Source: an uncultured Ruminococcus sp. (GTDB taxonomy: Bacteria > Bacillota > Clostridia > Lachnospirales > Lachnospiraceae). From it: DNA of 64,000 bases. Location of the stretch: positions 124,001-188,000 of the forward strand of contig CAKRLG010000003.1 of the NCBI GenBank assembly GCA_934359255.1, given 5' to 3'. Below are positions 46,257 through 55,268 of the stretch, in pieces. The notes beneath the pieces are model-generated. The model did not search any database. It saw only the letters and a program-made list of their open reading frames with translations, and had not been told where the DNA came from. The number at the start of each line of letters is the position of its first letter. Position 1 is the stretch's first letter. A program made the position numbers and the translations under genes.

Positions 46257-47636
46257 TTATTTGCCCAGGAGTTTTTCGCCGATCTGGTAGACGTCGCCGG
46301 CGCCCATGGTGATCAGGAGGTCACCGGGCTGGCAGTTTTCCAGAAGGTAGTTTTCGATTTCGTCGAAGGTTGGGAAGTATTCACATGGGGTTCCCAGTTC
46401 CTGGATTCTTTTCTGAAGGTCGGCGGAAGAGATGCCGAGGGTGTCGGTTTCTCTTGCGGCGTAGATGTTTGCCAGTACTACATGGTCTGCCAGAGTCAGT
46501 GCTTCGGCGAATTCCGGGAGCAGAGCTTTGGTACGGGTGTAGGTATGGGGCTGGAAGATACACCAGGTCTTTTTGTGCGGATAGTTTTTGGCAGAGGTCA
46601 GAGTTGCTTTGATCTCTGTCGGATGATGGGCATAGTCATCGATCACAGTGATATCGCCGATGTTCCCTTTGAACTGGAAACGGCGGTCGGTTCCAGTGAA
46701 GTTGATCAGACCTTTCTGGATCGTTGCATCGTCCATACCTAGTTTTTCACCCAGAGCGATCACGGAAAGGGCGTTGGACACGTTGTGGATACCGGGTACC
46801 TTCAGGGAGAAGGTTCCTGTGGTTTCACCGTGATGCAGACAGGTAAAGGTCGGGTGACCGAAGGTATCGTATGTAATATCGGTTGCTGTATAATCAGCTT
46901 CATGTTCCAGTCCGTAAGTGATGACTTCGCATGGCAGATCCCTGATGATATCCTCATAATGAGGAGTATCACTGTTGATGATCAGGGTACCGTCAGCCGG
47001 AAGTTTTTCTGCAAACAGCCGGAAGGAATGGCGGATATCATCGATATCCTTGAAGAAATCCAGATGATCAGCATCCATGTTCAGGATGATACTGATTTTC
47101 GGGAAAAAGCTTAAAAAGCTGTTGGTATATTCGCAGGCCTCGGTAATGAAAGTGCCGGAATGTCCCAGACGCAGATTACCGCCGATGGCCGGCAGGATAC
47201 CGCCGACAGAGATTGTCGGATCAAAACCACCTTCCAGCAGAATGTGAGAAGCCATGGAAGTTGTTGTGGTTTTTCCGTGGGTTCCGGATACTGCGATGGG
47301 GATCTGGTAATTTTTCATGATCTGTCCCAGCAGATCGGCACGGGTCATCATCGGGATATTTTTTTCTTTCGCACAGGCATATTCCGGGTTATCCGGGTGG
47401 ATCGCAGCGGTATAAACCACCAGATCGATACCGTCGATAATATTGGATGCGCGCTGTCCGTAGAAAATCTGTGCACCGTTCGCAGTCAGATGATCCGTCA
47501 GAGCACTTTCTTTGGAATCAGAGCCGGATACGGTGAATCCCTCTTTTAAAAGAATCTCGGCAAGACCGCTCATGCTGATACCGCCGATGCCGATAAAATG
47601 TATGTGAACAGGTTTTGTAAAATCAATGGTATACAT
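46257..47636 (-). CDS. murC: UDP-N-acetylmuramate--L-alanine ligase
   Basis: 459 residues. The enzyme adds L-alanine to UDP-MurNAc in the cytoplasm. HFIGIGGISMSGLAEIL is the MurC N-terminal loop; the ATP site is VSGTHGKTTTTSM; NMDADHLDFF, HNVSNALSVIALG and VIDDYAHHPTEIKATL are characteristic. Start at 47636 with GGGAG upstream; the frame extends upstream without similarity. It stands alone with its own terminator. Confidence 0.96.
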   Translation of the reverse strand: MYTIDFTKPVHIHFIGIGGISMSGLAEILLKEGFTVSGSDSKESALTDHLTANGAQIFYGQRASNIIDGIDLVVYTAAIHPDNPEYACAKEKNIPMMTRADLLGQIMKNYQIPIAVSGTHGKTTTTSMASHILLEGGFDPTISVGGILPAIGGNLRLGHSGTFITEACEYTNSFLSFFPKISIILNMDADHLDFFKDIDDIRHSFRLFAEKLPADGTLIINSDTPHYEDIIRDLPCEVITYGLEHEADYTATDITYDTFGHPTFTCLHHGETTGTFSLKVPGIHNVSNALSVIALGEKLGMDDATIQKGLINFTGTDRRFQFKGNIGDITVIDDYAHHPTEIKATLTSAKNYPHKKTWCIFQPHTYTRTKALLPEFAEALTLADHVVLANIYAARETDTLGISSADLQKRIQELGTPCEYFPTFDEIENYLLENCQPGDLLITMGAGDVYQIGEKLLGK

Positions 47637-47986
47637 AGGAGTTCTCCCTTTCTTACAGACGTTTGTATCATATTTATGATGCCGGCTTCCCAAGGTCGGA
47701 AAGGTTGGGAAAGCTGCTTTCGGCGAGCGATCCGCAGGCATCAGTCGGGTACAAAAGACATTTTGTAACAACATTTATTATAGACGGAAAAGGGGAAAAT
47801 GGAAAGATTTTTTTAAGGATGAGGAAAAAAACCAATAGATATAGAAGAAAATGACGAAAGGGAGAAGAAACATTGTATAAATGTCATAAAAACGCGAAAA
47901 GATTCGATAAAAATATGTAAAAAATGTTCACTAAATCTGATAAGTGTGATATAATCTTTTTACTATATATGACAAGAGGTGATTGC
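47637..47986. promoter_or_regulatory. Divergent murC-glgC control region
   Basis: No gene seen. For glgC there is TTCACT at 47927-47932, a 17-nt spacer and an extended -10 (TGATATAAT, hexamer 47950-47955). An AGAGGTG ribosome site precedes the glgC ATG. The murC side holds a purine-poor leader with no clear motif. Confidence 0.65.
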
Positions 47987-49258
47987 ATGATTAAGAAAGA
48001 AATGATTGCAATGCTGTTGGCCGGAGGTCAGGGAAGCCGACTCGGCGTACTTACCGAGAAAGTTGCCAAACCGGCGGTGGCATTTGGAGGAAAATATCGG
48101 ATTATCGATTTTCCGTTGAGTAACTGTATTAATTCAGGCATTGATACCGTGGGTGTCCTGACCCAGTATCAGCCACTGCGTCTGAATACCCATATCGGAA
48201 TCGGTATTCCGTGGGATCTGGACCGGAATGTGGGCGGTGTTACCGTGCTTCCCCCCTACGAAAAAAATGGTAACAGCGACTGGTATACCGGAACAGCAAA
48301 CGCAATTTTTCAGAATATGGCATACATGGAGACCTATAATCCGGACTACGTTCTGATTCTCTCCGGTGACCATATTTATAAGATGGATTACGAAGTGATG
48401 CTTGATTATCATAAGGCAAATAAGGCAGATGTGACCATTGCCTGTATGCCGGTGCCGATCGAAGAGGCAAGCCGTTTCGGTGTTATGATCACTGACGGCG
48501 CGGGACGTATTACCGAGTTTGAAGAAAAACCGGAACATCCAAGAAGTAATCTGGCATCCATGGGAATTTATATTTTCTCCTGGAAGACACTCAAAGAGTC
48601 TCTGATGGCACTGAAAGATCAGCCAAACTGTGACTTCGGTAAACATATCCTGCCATACTGCAGAGATAATGGAAAGAGACTGTTTGCCTATGAATTCAAC
48701 GGATACTGGAAAGACGTAGGAACACTGGGGTCTTATTGGGAAGCAAATATGGAACTGATCGATATCATTCCGGAATTTAACCTGTATGAAGAATTCTGGA
48801 AAATCTATACCAAAGGTGATATCATTCGTCCACAGTACATATCCGGGGAATCCGTTGTTGAAAGAAGTATTATCGGCGAAGGTGCGGAGATTTATGGTGA
48901 GGTGCATAATTGCGTCATCGGTGCGGATGTAACGATTGAAAAGGGAGCAGTGGTGCGGGATTCCATTATCATGAAACATACACGCATCGGCGCCGGAAGC
49001 CAGATTGACAAGTCCATTATCGCAGAGAGTGTGGATATCGGAGAAAATGTTGTCACAGGTGTGGGCGAGGAAGCTCCGAATGTTCTGAAACCGGCTGTCT
49101 ATGGATTCGGCCTTGTTACAATCGCAGAAAATTCTGTTATTCCGTCAGGCGTGAAGATTGGAAAGAACACAGCCATCAGCGGTGAGACCACTGTGGAGGA
49201 TTATCCGGACGGAGAGCTTGTAAGCGGCGGAGCAATTGTAAAGAAGGACGGTGAGTAA
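47987..49258 (+). CDS. glgC: Glucose-1-phosphate adenylyltransferase, catalytic subunit
   Basis: 423 residues. It forms ADP-glucose for glycogen synthesis. The N-terminal nucleotide loop is [56 protein letters not shown] and EFEEKP follow, and a left-handed beta-helix ([16 protein letters not shown]) ends the protein. The catalytic aspartate in GDHIYKMDY is present, unlike in the partner GlgD. The ATG at 47987 has a good ribosome site. It overlaps no neighbour but glgD begins 2 nt later. Confidence 0.95.
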   Translation: MIKKEMIAMLLAGGQGSRLGVLTEKVAKPAVAFGGKYRIIDFPLSNCINSGIDTVGVLTQYQPLRLNTHIGIGIPWDLDRNVGGVTVLPPYEKNGNSDWYTGTANAIFQNMAYMETYNPDYVLILSGDHIYKMDYEVMLDYHKANKADVTIACMPVPIEEASRFGVMITDGAGRITEFEEKPEHPRSNLASMGIYIFSWKTLKESLMALKDQPNCDFGKHILPYCRDNGKRLFAYEFNGYWKDVGTLGSYWEANMELIDIIPEFNLYEEFWKIYTKGDIIRPQYISGESVVERSIIGEGAEIYGEVHNCVIGADVTIEKGAVVRDSIIMKHTRIGAGSQIDKSIIAESVDIGENVVTGVGEEAPNVLKPAVYGFGLVTIAENSVIPSGVKIGKNTAISGETTVEDYPDGELVSGGAIVKKDGE

Positions 49259-49259
49259 T

Positions 49260-50378
49260 ATGAGAGCATTAGGAATTATTCTGGCAGGCGGTAATAACAA
49301 CAGGATGAGAGAACTGTCCAACAGACGTGCCATCGCAGCGATGCCGGTAGCGGGAAGTTATCGGAGCATCGACTTTGCACTGAGTAATATGACCAATTCT
49401 CATATTGCGAAAGTTGCAGTCCTGACACAGTACAACGCAAGATCGTTGAATGAGCATCTGAGTTCTTCCAAATGGTGGAATTTCGGAAGAAAGCAGGGAG
49501 GATTGTTTGTGTTTACACCGACGATCACTCCGGATAACAGCTTCTGGTATCAGGGAACTGCAGATGCGATTTATCAGAATCTGGATTTTCTGAAGAGAAG
49601 CCATGAACCATATGTGGTCATCGCATCCGGTGACTGTGTATACAAACTGGATTATAACAAAGTTCTGGAATACCATATCGCAAAACGTGCCGATGTAACT
49701 ATTGTGTGCAAAGATGTGGATGCCAATGAGGACGTGACCAGATTTGGTGTGCTTCGCATGAACGAAGACTACCGGATCGAAGAATTTGAAGAGAAACCGA
49801 TGTTGTCCGATTATCATACGATCTCCACAGGAATCTATGTGATCCGGCGCCGTCAGCTGATCGAGATGATCGAGCGCTGCGCACAGGAAGGAAGACATGA
49901 TTTTGTAAAAGATATCCTGATCCGCTATAAGAATCTGAAGAGAATCTATGGATATAAGATCCAGGATTACTGGAACAACATCTCTACCGTTGAGGCTTAC
50001 TACAAGACCAATATGGATTTCCTGAAACCGGAAGTGAGAGATTATTTCTTCCGTCAGTATCCGGGAATCAACTCCAAGATCGACGATCTTCCGCCGGCAA
50101 AATATAATCCGGGATGTCTGGTAAAGAACAGCCTGGTATCCAGCGGCTGTATCATCAACGGACAGGTGGAGAATTCTGTTCTGTTTAAGAAAGTATATGT
50201 GGGAAATAACTGCGTCATCAAGAATTCTATTATTCTGAACGACGTGTATCTGGGGGATAATACCCATATCGAAAACTGCATCGTAGAAAGCCGGGATACC
50301 ATCCGGGCCAATTCCTACTATTGCGGAGAAGGCGAAATAAAAGTTGTCGTGGAAAAGAACGAGCGCTATGCGCTGTAA
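49260..50378 (+). CDS. glgD: Glucose-1-phosphate adenylyltransferase, GlgD subunit
   Basis: 372 residues, related to GlgC but with LAGGNNNRMRELSNRRAIAAMPVAGSYR at the N-terminus, where the catalytic-loop residues are changed, and shorter C-terminal beta-helix. GlgD is the regulatory or supporting subunit of the Firmicute GlgCD complex. ATG at 49260 follows AAGGAC; an in-frame GTG lies 9 nt earlier. No glgA, glgB or glgP is in the window, so this is a two-gene unit. Confidence 0.93.
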   Translation: MRALGIILAGGNNNRMRELSNRRAIAAMPVAGSYRSIDFALSNMTNSHIAKVAVLTQYNARSLNEHLSSSKWWNFGRKQGGLFVFTPTITPDNSFWYQGTADAIYQNLDFLKRSHEPYVVIASGDCVYKLDYNKVLEYHIAKRADVTIVCKDVDANEDVTRFGVLRMNEDYRIEEFEEKPMLSDYHTISTGIYVIRRRQLIEMIERCAQEGRHDFVKDILIRYKNLKRIYGYKIQDYWNNISTVEAYYKTNMDFLKPEVRDYFFRQYPGINSKIDDLPPAKYNPGCLVKNSLVSSGCIINGQVENSVLFKKVYVGNNCVIKNSIILNDVYLGDNTHIENCIVESRDTIRANSYYCGEGEIKVVVEKNERYAL

Positions 50379-50454
50379 TAACAGAGCGGCTGTCTGGTGG
50401 TTCGCGGAGAAATAACAAATCAGCGGCTATAACTGTTCGGAAGGAGAACGACAT

Positions 50455-50754
50455 ATGAAAGGGGCATGTGCTATGGAGATTACAGACGTAAGAGTGCGCA
50501 AAGTGACAAAAGAAGGTAAGATGAAAGCAGTTGTTTCCATAACAATTGATGATGAATTTGTTGTACATGATATTAAAGTGATCGAGGGAGAGAAAGGACT
50601 GTTTATCGCTATGCCAAGCCGAAAGGCTTCCGATGGAGAGTATCGCGATATTGCACATCCGATCAATTCCAACACAAGAGAAAAGATCCAGAGTCTGATT
50701 CTGGAGAAATATGAGGAAGTAATGGCAGAAGATGCCGTTGCAGATAATGCGTAA
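50455..50754 (+). CDS. spoVG: Septation/sporulation regulator SpoVG
   Basis: 99 residues: [11 protein letters not shown], then [25 protein letters not shown] and [21 protein letters not shown], the whole SpoVG fold. SpoVG binds nucleic acid and affects division and sporulation. AAGGAG lies 8 nt before the ATG at 50455, giving six extra residues before MEITD. The C-terminus is acidic. Confidence 0.96.
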   Translation: MKGACAMEITDVRVRKVTKEGKMKAVVSITIDDEFVVHDIKVIEGEKGLFIAMPSRKASDGEYRDIAHPINSNTREKIQSLILEKYEEVMAEDAVADNA

Positions 50755-50828
50755 CCGAATTGTCATATATATGGGGTGACGCGGAGCAGGAACAGATTCA
50801 CAGATCTGTTCCTGCAGATAAGAAAACG

Positions 50829-50860
50829 AAAAGCGGTGGCTGGGGGGCTGCCGCTTTTTT
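50829..50860 (+). terminator. Intrinsic terminator after spoVG
   Basis: AAAAGCGG and CCGCTTTTTT arms. A further perfect hairpin GCAGGAACAGA/TCTGTTCCTGC-like lies just upstream (about 50786-50816). Confidence 0.85.
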
Positions 50861-50968
50861 CATCTGCTCTTTCCGCTGGACAAATCCGGGGAGTCTTGCT
50901 ATAGTGGGACGTAGAAAATGTCCGCGGGAGCGGACGGGAGAGAGAAAAAAGAGGAGACTGGTGTTGTT

Positions 50969-52357
50969 ATGAGAGTGGAACTGCCGGAAAGTTTTGAAAA
51001 AAGAATGAAAGAAATGCTGGGGGATGAGTACGAATCGTATATCGAAAGCTATGATAATCCCAGACAGTATGGACTCCGGATCAATCCGATGAAGGTTACG
51101 GGGGAAGAACTGGCGGAAGGCTCCGGGTTTTCTCTGGAGCCGATTCCGTGGACAAAGACCGGATATTTTTATAAAGAAGAGGATCAGCCGGCAAGACATC
51201 CGTATTACAGTGCCGGTCTTTATTATCTGCAGGAGCCAAGTGCCATGACTCCGGCAGCAAGATTTCCGGTAGAACCGGGGGAGAGAGTACTGGATCTGTG
51301 TGCGGCACCGGGTGGAAAGGCTACGGCTCTCGGAGCAGCGCTTCAGGGAAAAGGTGTGCTGGTGGCAAACGATATCAGTAATTCCAGGGCCAAAGCACTG
51401 TTAAAGAATCTGGAGGTATTTGGTATAGCCAACGCCTTTGTGACCAACGAAGTGCCACAGAACCTGGCAGATCGGTTTGAAGGATTTTTTGATAAAGTGC
51501 TGATCGATGCACCGTGCTCCGGTGAGGGAATGTTTCGCAAAGATCCGGCGGTGATCAAAACCTGGGAGGAGGAACGACCGGAATATTTTGCGAAACTGCA
51601 GAAAGATATCCTGAAAAATGGTGTGCGGATGCTGCGCCCGGGTGGAAAACTGCTGTATTCTACCTGTACCTTTGCACCGGTGGAGAACGAGGGAAGTATC
51701 TCCTGGATCCTGAACGAGTGCCCGGAGATGGAATTGATCCCGATCGAAGGATATGAAGGATTTTCCGAGGGTAATCCTGCGTGGGGTGATGGAAGAGAGG
51801 AACTGCGCCGCTGTGTGCGGATCTGGCCCCACAAGATGAAGGGAGAGGGGCATTTTCTGGCACTGATGAAAAAGTCAGAGGATGTACCGGAGACAAGGAT
51901 CAAACTGGAACCGCCGACACGGATGGACAAAAAAAATAAAGCGGTCATGGAAGAATTCTTCAAAGACTGTCAGTGGAAACCGGACTGGGAACGGGTACAG
52001 ATCAAGGGTGAGAAAGTCTACCTGGTACCGGAACTTCCGGCAAAGTTGAACGGGATTCATTTTTTAAGAAACGGACTGTATCTGGGAGATCTGAAGAAAA
52101 ACCGTTTTGAACCATCCCAGCAGCTGGCGATGACGTTGAAGGCTTCCGATTATGCGGGAAGCGTATCCCTGTCGCCGGAGGACGAACGGATCGGACGGTA
52201 TCTGCGTGGAGAAACCCTGCTTTTGAGGCCGGAGGAGGCGACCAGGGAGAAAGGCTGGATCCTGGTCTGTGTGGATCAGTATGCCCTTGGCTGGGGAAAA
52301 CTGGTGAATGGAGTTCTGAAGAATAAATACTGGAGCGGCTGGCGGTTAAAAGGTTGA
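50969..52357 (+). CDS. RsmF/NOL1-NOP2-sun type RNA m5C methyltransferase
   Basis: 462 residues. SAM site VLDLCAAPGGKATALGAAL; the two catalytic cysteines lie in DAPCSGEGMFRKDP and LLYSTCTFAPVENEG. The C-terminal 150 residues form a PUA-like RNA-binding part. The family makes 5-methylcytosine in rRNA (RsmF/RsmB/YebU group). ATG at 50969 with GAGGAG upstream. The exact rRNA site is unknown. Confidence 0.93.
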   Translation: MRVELPESFEKRMKEMLGDEYESYIESYDNPRQYGLRINPMKVTGEELAEGSGFSLEPIPWTKTGYFYKEEDQPARHPYYSAGLYYLQEPSAMTPAARFPVEPGERVLDLCAAPGGKATALGAALQGKGVLVANDISNSRAKALLKNLEVFGIANAFVTNEVPQNLADRFEGFFDKVLIDAPCSGEGMFRKDPAVIKTWEEERPEYFAKLQKDILKNGVRMLRPGGKLLYSTCTFAPVENEGSISWILNECPEMELIPIEGYEGFSEGNPAWGDGREELRRCVRIWPHKMKGEGHFLALMKKSEDVPETRIKLEPPTRMDKKNKAVMEEFFKDCQWKPDWERVQIKGEKVYLVPELPAKLNGIHFLRNGLYLGDLKKNRFEPSQQLAMTLKASDYAGSVSLSPEDERIGRYLRGETLLLRPEEATREKGWILVCVDQYALGWGKLVNGVLKNKYWSGWRLKG

Positions 52358-52438
52358 CAAAAATTCGTATATTTACGGGAAAATTCGCCAAAATCCAACT
52401 AATTATTACGTAATTATTACGAGATATTAAAAAACTAC

Positions 52439-52467
52439 TTCACAATGCTACAAAACCATGTTATAAT
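52439..52467 (+). promoter_or_regulatory. Promoter of the 3D-domain gene
   Basis: TTCACA (52439-52444), 17-nt spacer and extended -10 TGTTATAAT (hexamer 52462-52467), 33 nt before the start. Confidence 0.7.
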
Positions 52468-52499
52468 GACTCTTGCCTGAGAAAGTGAGAGGAATTTAT

Positions 52500-53810
52500 A
52501 TGAGAAGAAAAAGAATCACAAGCCTGGTACTTTCCGTATGTCTTATCGTGGGAAGTGCGGTACAGGGTGGAGCTGCTACCACGCAGGAGAAGATCTCCGA
52601 TGCGAAGGCACAGCAGCAGGCGAATCAGTCTTCCCTGCAACAGACCCAGGAAAAGATTCAGGAACTGGAATCAAAAAAAGGTGAATCAGAAACTTATCTT
52701 GCAGATCTGAACACTCAGTTGGACGATCTTCGTAGCAGTCTGGAAAAACTGCAGAACGATTACGATGCGAAGCAGGAAGAACTGACACAGCTGCAAAGTG
52801 ACCTTGAAGATGCGAAAGCGGATGAAGCGCAGCAGTATGAAGCGATGAAACTCCGTATCCGCTATATGTACGAAAACTCAGCCAGCAATTATATGAACCT
52901 GCTGTTCGAATCCGGAAGCATTTCCGATTTTTTAAACCAGGCTGAGAACATTTCCCAGATGTCAAAGTATGACAGAGACATGCTGGATACATACAGAGAA
53001 ACAAAAGAAGCCATTCAGACCAAAGAGGAACAGGTGGCAGAAGAAAAAGAAGAGATTGTGGCTCTTCAGCAGGAGAGCGCGGACAAGCAGGCAGCAGTAG
53101 AAGAACTGGTGGAGGCAACTTACCAGCAGATCCGTGAATATCAGGAAGATATTCAGAGTCAGCAGACAGCAGAGAATGATCTGTTGACCAAGATCAGCAG
53201 TCAGGAAGATGCGATCAACGACCTTCTTCGTCAGGCAAAAGAGGAAGAAGCAGCAGCCAGATTAGCAGCACAGCAGGCGGCACAGGCAGCAGCTGAAAAA
53301 GCAGCACAGGAAGCGGCAGCAAAAGAAGCGGCAGAGAAAAAAGCGGCAGAAGATGCAGCAGCACAAAAGGCAGCACAGCAGAAAGCAGCGCAGCAGGCAG
53401 CGTCAGCGACACAGAAAACATCAAACAGCAGTACAACAACGACTACAACGACAAGTAATACTGCTGCGAATACAACAACTTCAACAACTACAACAGACAG
53501 CTCCGACGATACCATCGATACTTCACAGGGCAAATACCTGGGAAGATTCAAACTGACAGCATATTGCAGCTGTTCCATCTGTTGCGGAAAATGGTCCGGC
53601 GGCGGAACAGCCAGCGGAACCACTCCGACACCGGGACGTACCATCGCGATGGCGGGAGTTCCATTCGGAACCAAACTTTCCATCAACGGTCAGATCTATA
53701 CCGTAGAAGACAGAGGAACCGCATACGGACATGTGGACATCTTCATGGGAAGCCACAGCCAGGCATTGAGTTTTGGCATGAAATATGCAGATGTGTATCA
53801 GGTGAACTAG
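52500..53810 (+). CDS. Secreted coiled-coil cell-wall protein with 3D domain
   Basis: 436 residues: signal peptide (RKRITSLVLSVCLIVGSAV), a PcsB-like coiled coil (about 30-250), an Ala/Gln/Lys-rich run (about 255-310), a Thr/Ser-rich linker (about 315-345), and a C-terminal 3D domain (about 350-436: RFKLTAYCSCSICCGKWSGGG, then VEDRGTAYGHVDIFMGSHSQA). 3D domains carry three conserved aspartates and occur in lytic transglycosylases and germination or resuscitation proteins. Probably a peptidoglycan hydrolase. The two rich linkers come from simple-sequence DNA repeats. Confidence 0.9.
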   Translation: MRRKRITSLVLSVCLIVGSAVQGGAATTQEKISDAKAQQQANQSSLQQTQEKIQELESKKGESETYLADLNTQLDDLRSSLEKLQNDYDAKQEELTQLQSDLEDAKADEAQQYEAMKLRIRYMYENSASNYMNLLFESGSISDFLNQAENISQMSKYDRDMLDTYRETKEAIQTKEEQVAEEKEEIVALQQESADKQAAVEELVEATYQQIREYQEDIQSQQTAENDLLTKISSQEDAINDLLRQAKEEEAAARLAAQQAAQAAAEKAAQEAAAKEAAEKKAAEDAAAQKAAQQKAAQQAASATQKTSNSSTTTTTTTSNTAANTTTSTTTTDSSDDTIDTSQGKYLGRFKLTAYCSCSICCGKWSGGGTASGTTPTPGRTIAMAGVPFGTKLSINGQIYTVEDRGTAYGHVDIFMGSHSQALSFGMKYADVYQVN

Positions 53811-53823
53811 AGAAAATAAGAAC

Positions 53824-53866
53824 AGAGAGTGCAGGATACGGGAAACGTGTTTGCACTCTCTTTTTT
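53824..53866 (+). terminator. Intrinsic terminator
   Basis: AGAGAGTGCA-type arm pairs with TGCACTCTC and is followed by seven T, 14 nt past the stop. Confidence 0.88.
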
Positions 53867-53960
53867 CGCTTACAGGAGATTGCTTTCCTGTTCATAATCC
53901 GGCTTCCGGCTGCATAGAATGCAGATAGTTTCGTAACAGCGAAACAAAGGAGGGAAAACG

Positions 53961-54530
53961 ATGGATGCCACGATTCTGGTAAACCGTACACATCGCTTAC
54001 CGCGAAAAGCGATACCACAGACCTTAGTTGAGCCGGAAATCATCTTTGATGCACCTGTCGGAGACAGGAAAAGATTACTTGAAGTCAGTGCAGCGAAGGG
54101 TGTGGAGGCGCTTTTTGCGAGAGGAAAAGAGGAAGGAATCTATCTGTGCGGAGTATCCGGCTACCGAAGTTACGAAAGACAGGAAGAACTCTATCAGAAG
54201 AAACTGCGGGAACAGCCGAAAGGAAACGAAGGTCCTGTACATTGGATAGCACCGCCGGGAGCCAGTGAGCATCAGACGGGTCTGGCACTGGATGTTTCCT
54301 GTCAGGCGGTTGACTATAAACTGGATGTACATTTTGGAGAAACCCGGGAAGGGCGGTGGCTGAAGCGGTGTGCCCCCTTATTTGGCTTCATCCTGCGCTA
54401 TCCGAAAGGAAAAGAGCATATAACAGGGTATGGCTGGGAGCCCTGGCATATCCGGTATGTAACCCGGTCGCTGGCGTTGTATCTGACACTTACAGGGCTG
54501 ACACTGGAAGAATATTATGAGCAGAAATAA
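53961..54530 (+). CDS. M15/VanY-type D-Ala-D-Ala carboxypeptidase
   Basis: 189 residues. Zinc-site residues appear in GASEHQTGLALDVS (SxHxxGxAxD form) and in GWEPWHIRYV (ExxH form). YLCGVSGYRSYERQEELY is the family's RS(Y)xxQ motif. No signal peptide or anchor is visible, which is unusual for a wall enzyme; it may be cytoplasmic or exported in another way. AAAGGAGGG precedes the ATG. Confidence 0.9.
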   Translation: MDATILVNRTHRLPRKAIPQTLVEPEIIFDAPVGDRKRLLEVSAAKGVEALFARGKEEGIYLCGVSGYRSYERQEELYQKKLREQPKGNEGPVHWIAPPGASEHQTGLALDVSCQAVDYKLDVHFGETREGRWLKRCAPLFGFILRYPKGKEHITGYGWEPWHIRYVTRSLALYLTLTGLTLEEYYEQK

Positions 54531-54534
54531 AATG

Positions 54535-54572
54535 AGGCGGAACGCCGGCAAAAGATGCTGGTGTTCCGCCTT
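54535..54572. terminator. Intrinsic terminator between carboxypeptidase gene and spoVT
   Basis: AGGCGGAACGCC pairs with GGTGTTCCGCCTT across a short loop. Confidence 0.8.
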
Positions 54573-54591
54573 GTTGTTACATTGTATATCA

Positions 54592-55107
54592 TCAATTGTT
54601 CATAGTGAAGGTCAGATATCGGGCTATCATTTCTGCTACCTTTGCATCCACTTCGGAAATCGGATCCGTGCGCTTCATGCCAAGAAAACACACGGCCCCG
54701 ACCGGATCCCCGTCCCGCGTCACAGGAACCAGAGCCTGCTCCGTGTGCGCATCATCGTCTGTCACCGGATAATAAGCGTTATTTTTCGGGATAAAATCCC
54801 GGTCAAAGAGTCGCTGCTCCATCGCTTTACTGAGAGATTTCCCCTGATACTTCTTATTCTCCGGCCCGGCCGCGGCCACCACCTGCTCCTGATCGCAGAT
54901 ACAAAACAACTTCCCGCACGTCTTCGCCGCCGCTTCCGCCAGTTGCTGTGCGCTGGTCGAAATCTCCCCGATCGGCGAATATTTCTTCAGAATAATCTCC
55001 CCATTCCGATCCGTAAAAATCTCCAGAGGCTCCGATTCCCGTATCTTCAACGTCCGCCGTATCTCCTTCGGAATCACCACCCGCCCGAGATCATCTGATT
55101 GTGTCAA
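54592..55107 (-). pseudogene. spoVT: spoVT interrupted near its 5' end by the integrative element
   Basis: The frame encodes an otherwise complete SpoVT: DDLGRVVIPKEIRRTLKIRE (AbrB DNA-binding half) and a GAF-like C-terminal domain (FCICDQEQVVAAAG, VCFLGMK). Intact SpoVT starts MKATGIVRRIDDLGR. Here the first ten or so residues are replaced by MTQS from a TTG codon with no ribosome site, and an in-frame TGA precedes that TTG. The lost part is the first strand of the swapped-hairpin DNA-binding fold. SpoVT is a forespore regulator of late sporulation genes; this copy should not work unless the element excises. Confidence 0.85.
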
Positions 55108-55111
55108 TCAG
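55087..55111. other. Inferred left attachment junction of the integrative element
   Basis: On the minus strand spoVT identity ends at GATGATCTC (55087-55095). Directly outside lies the small palindrome TGATTG-TGT-CAATCA (55096-55110, plus strand), possibly part of a recombinase site. The exact crossover bases cannot be fixed without the other end. Confidence 0.5.
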
Positions 55112-55268
55112 GTGCAAAAAATTTTTGTGAAGCCCCGAAAAGCATTGAAATATAAGGATTCTTCAGCTTTCGGAGCTTTCACACCCGTCCTACTCATTGA
55201 GTCATTTTAGGACAAAAATCGACATTTTATTCAAAGATTTGAGCCAGTCGTTTCTGACTGGCTCTTTG

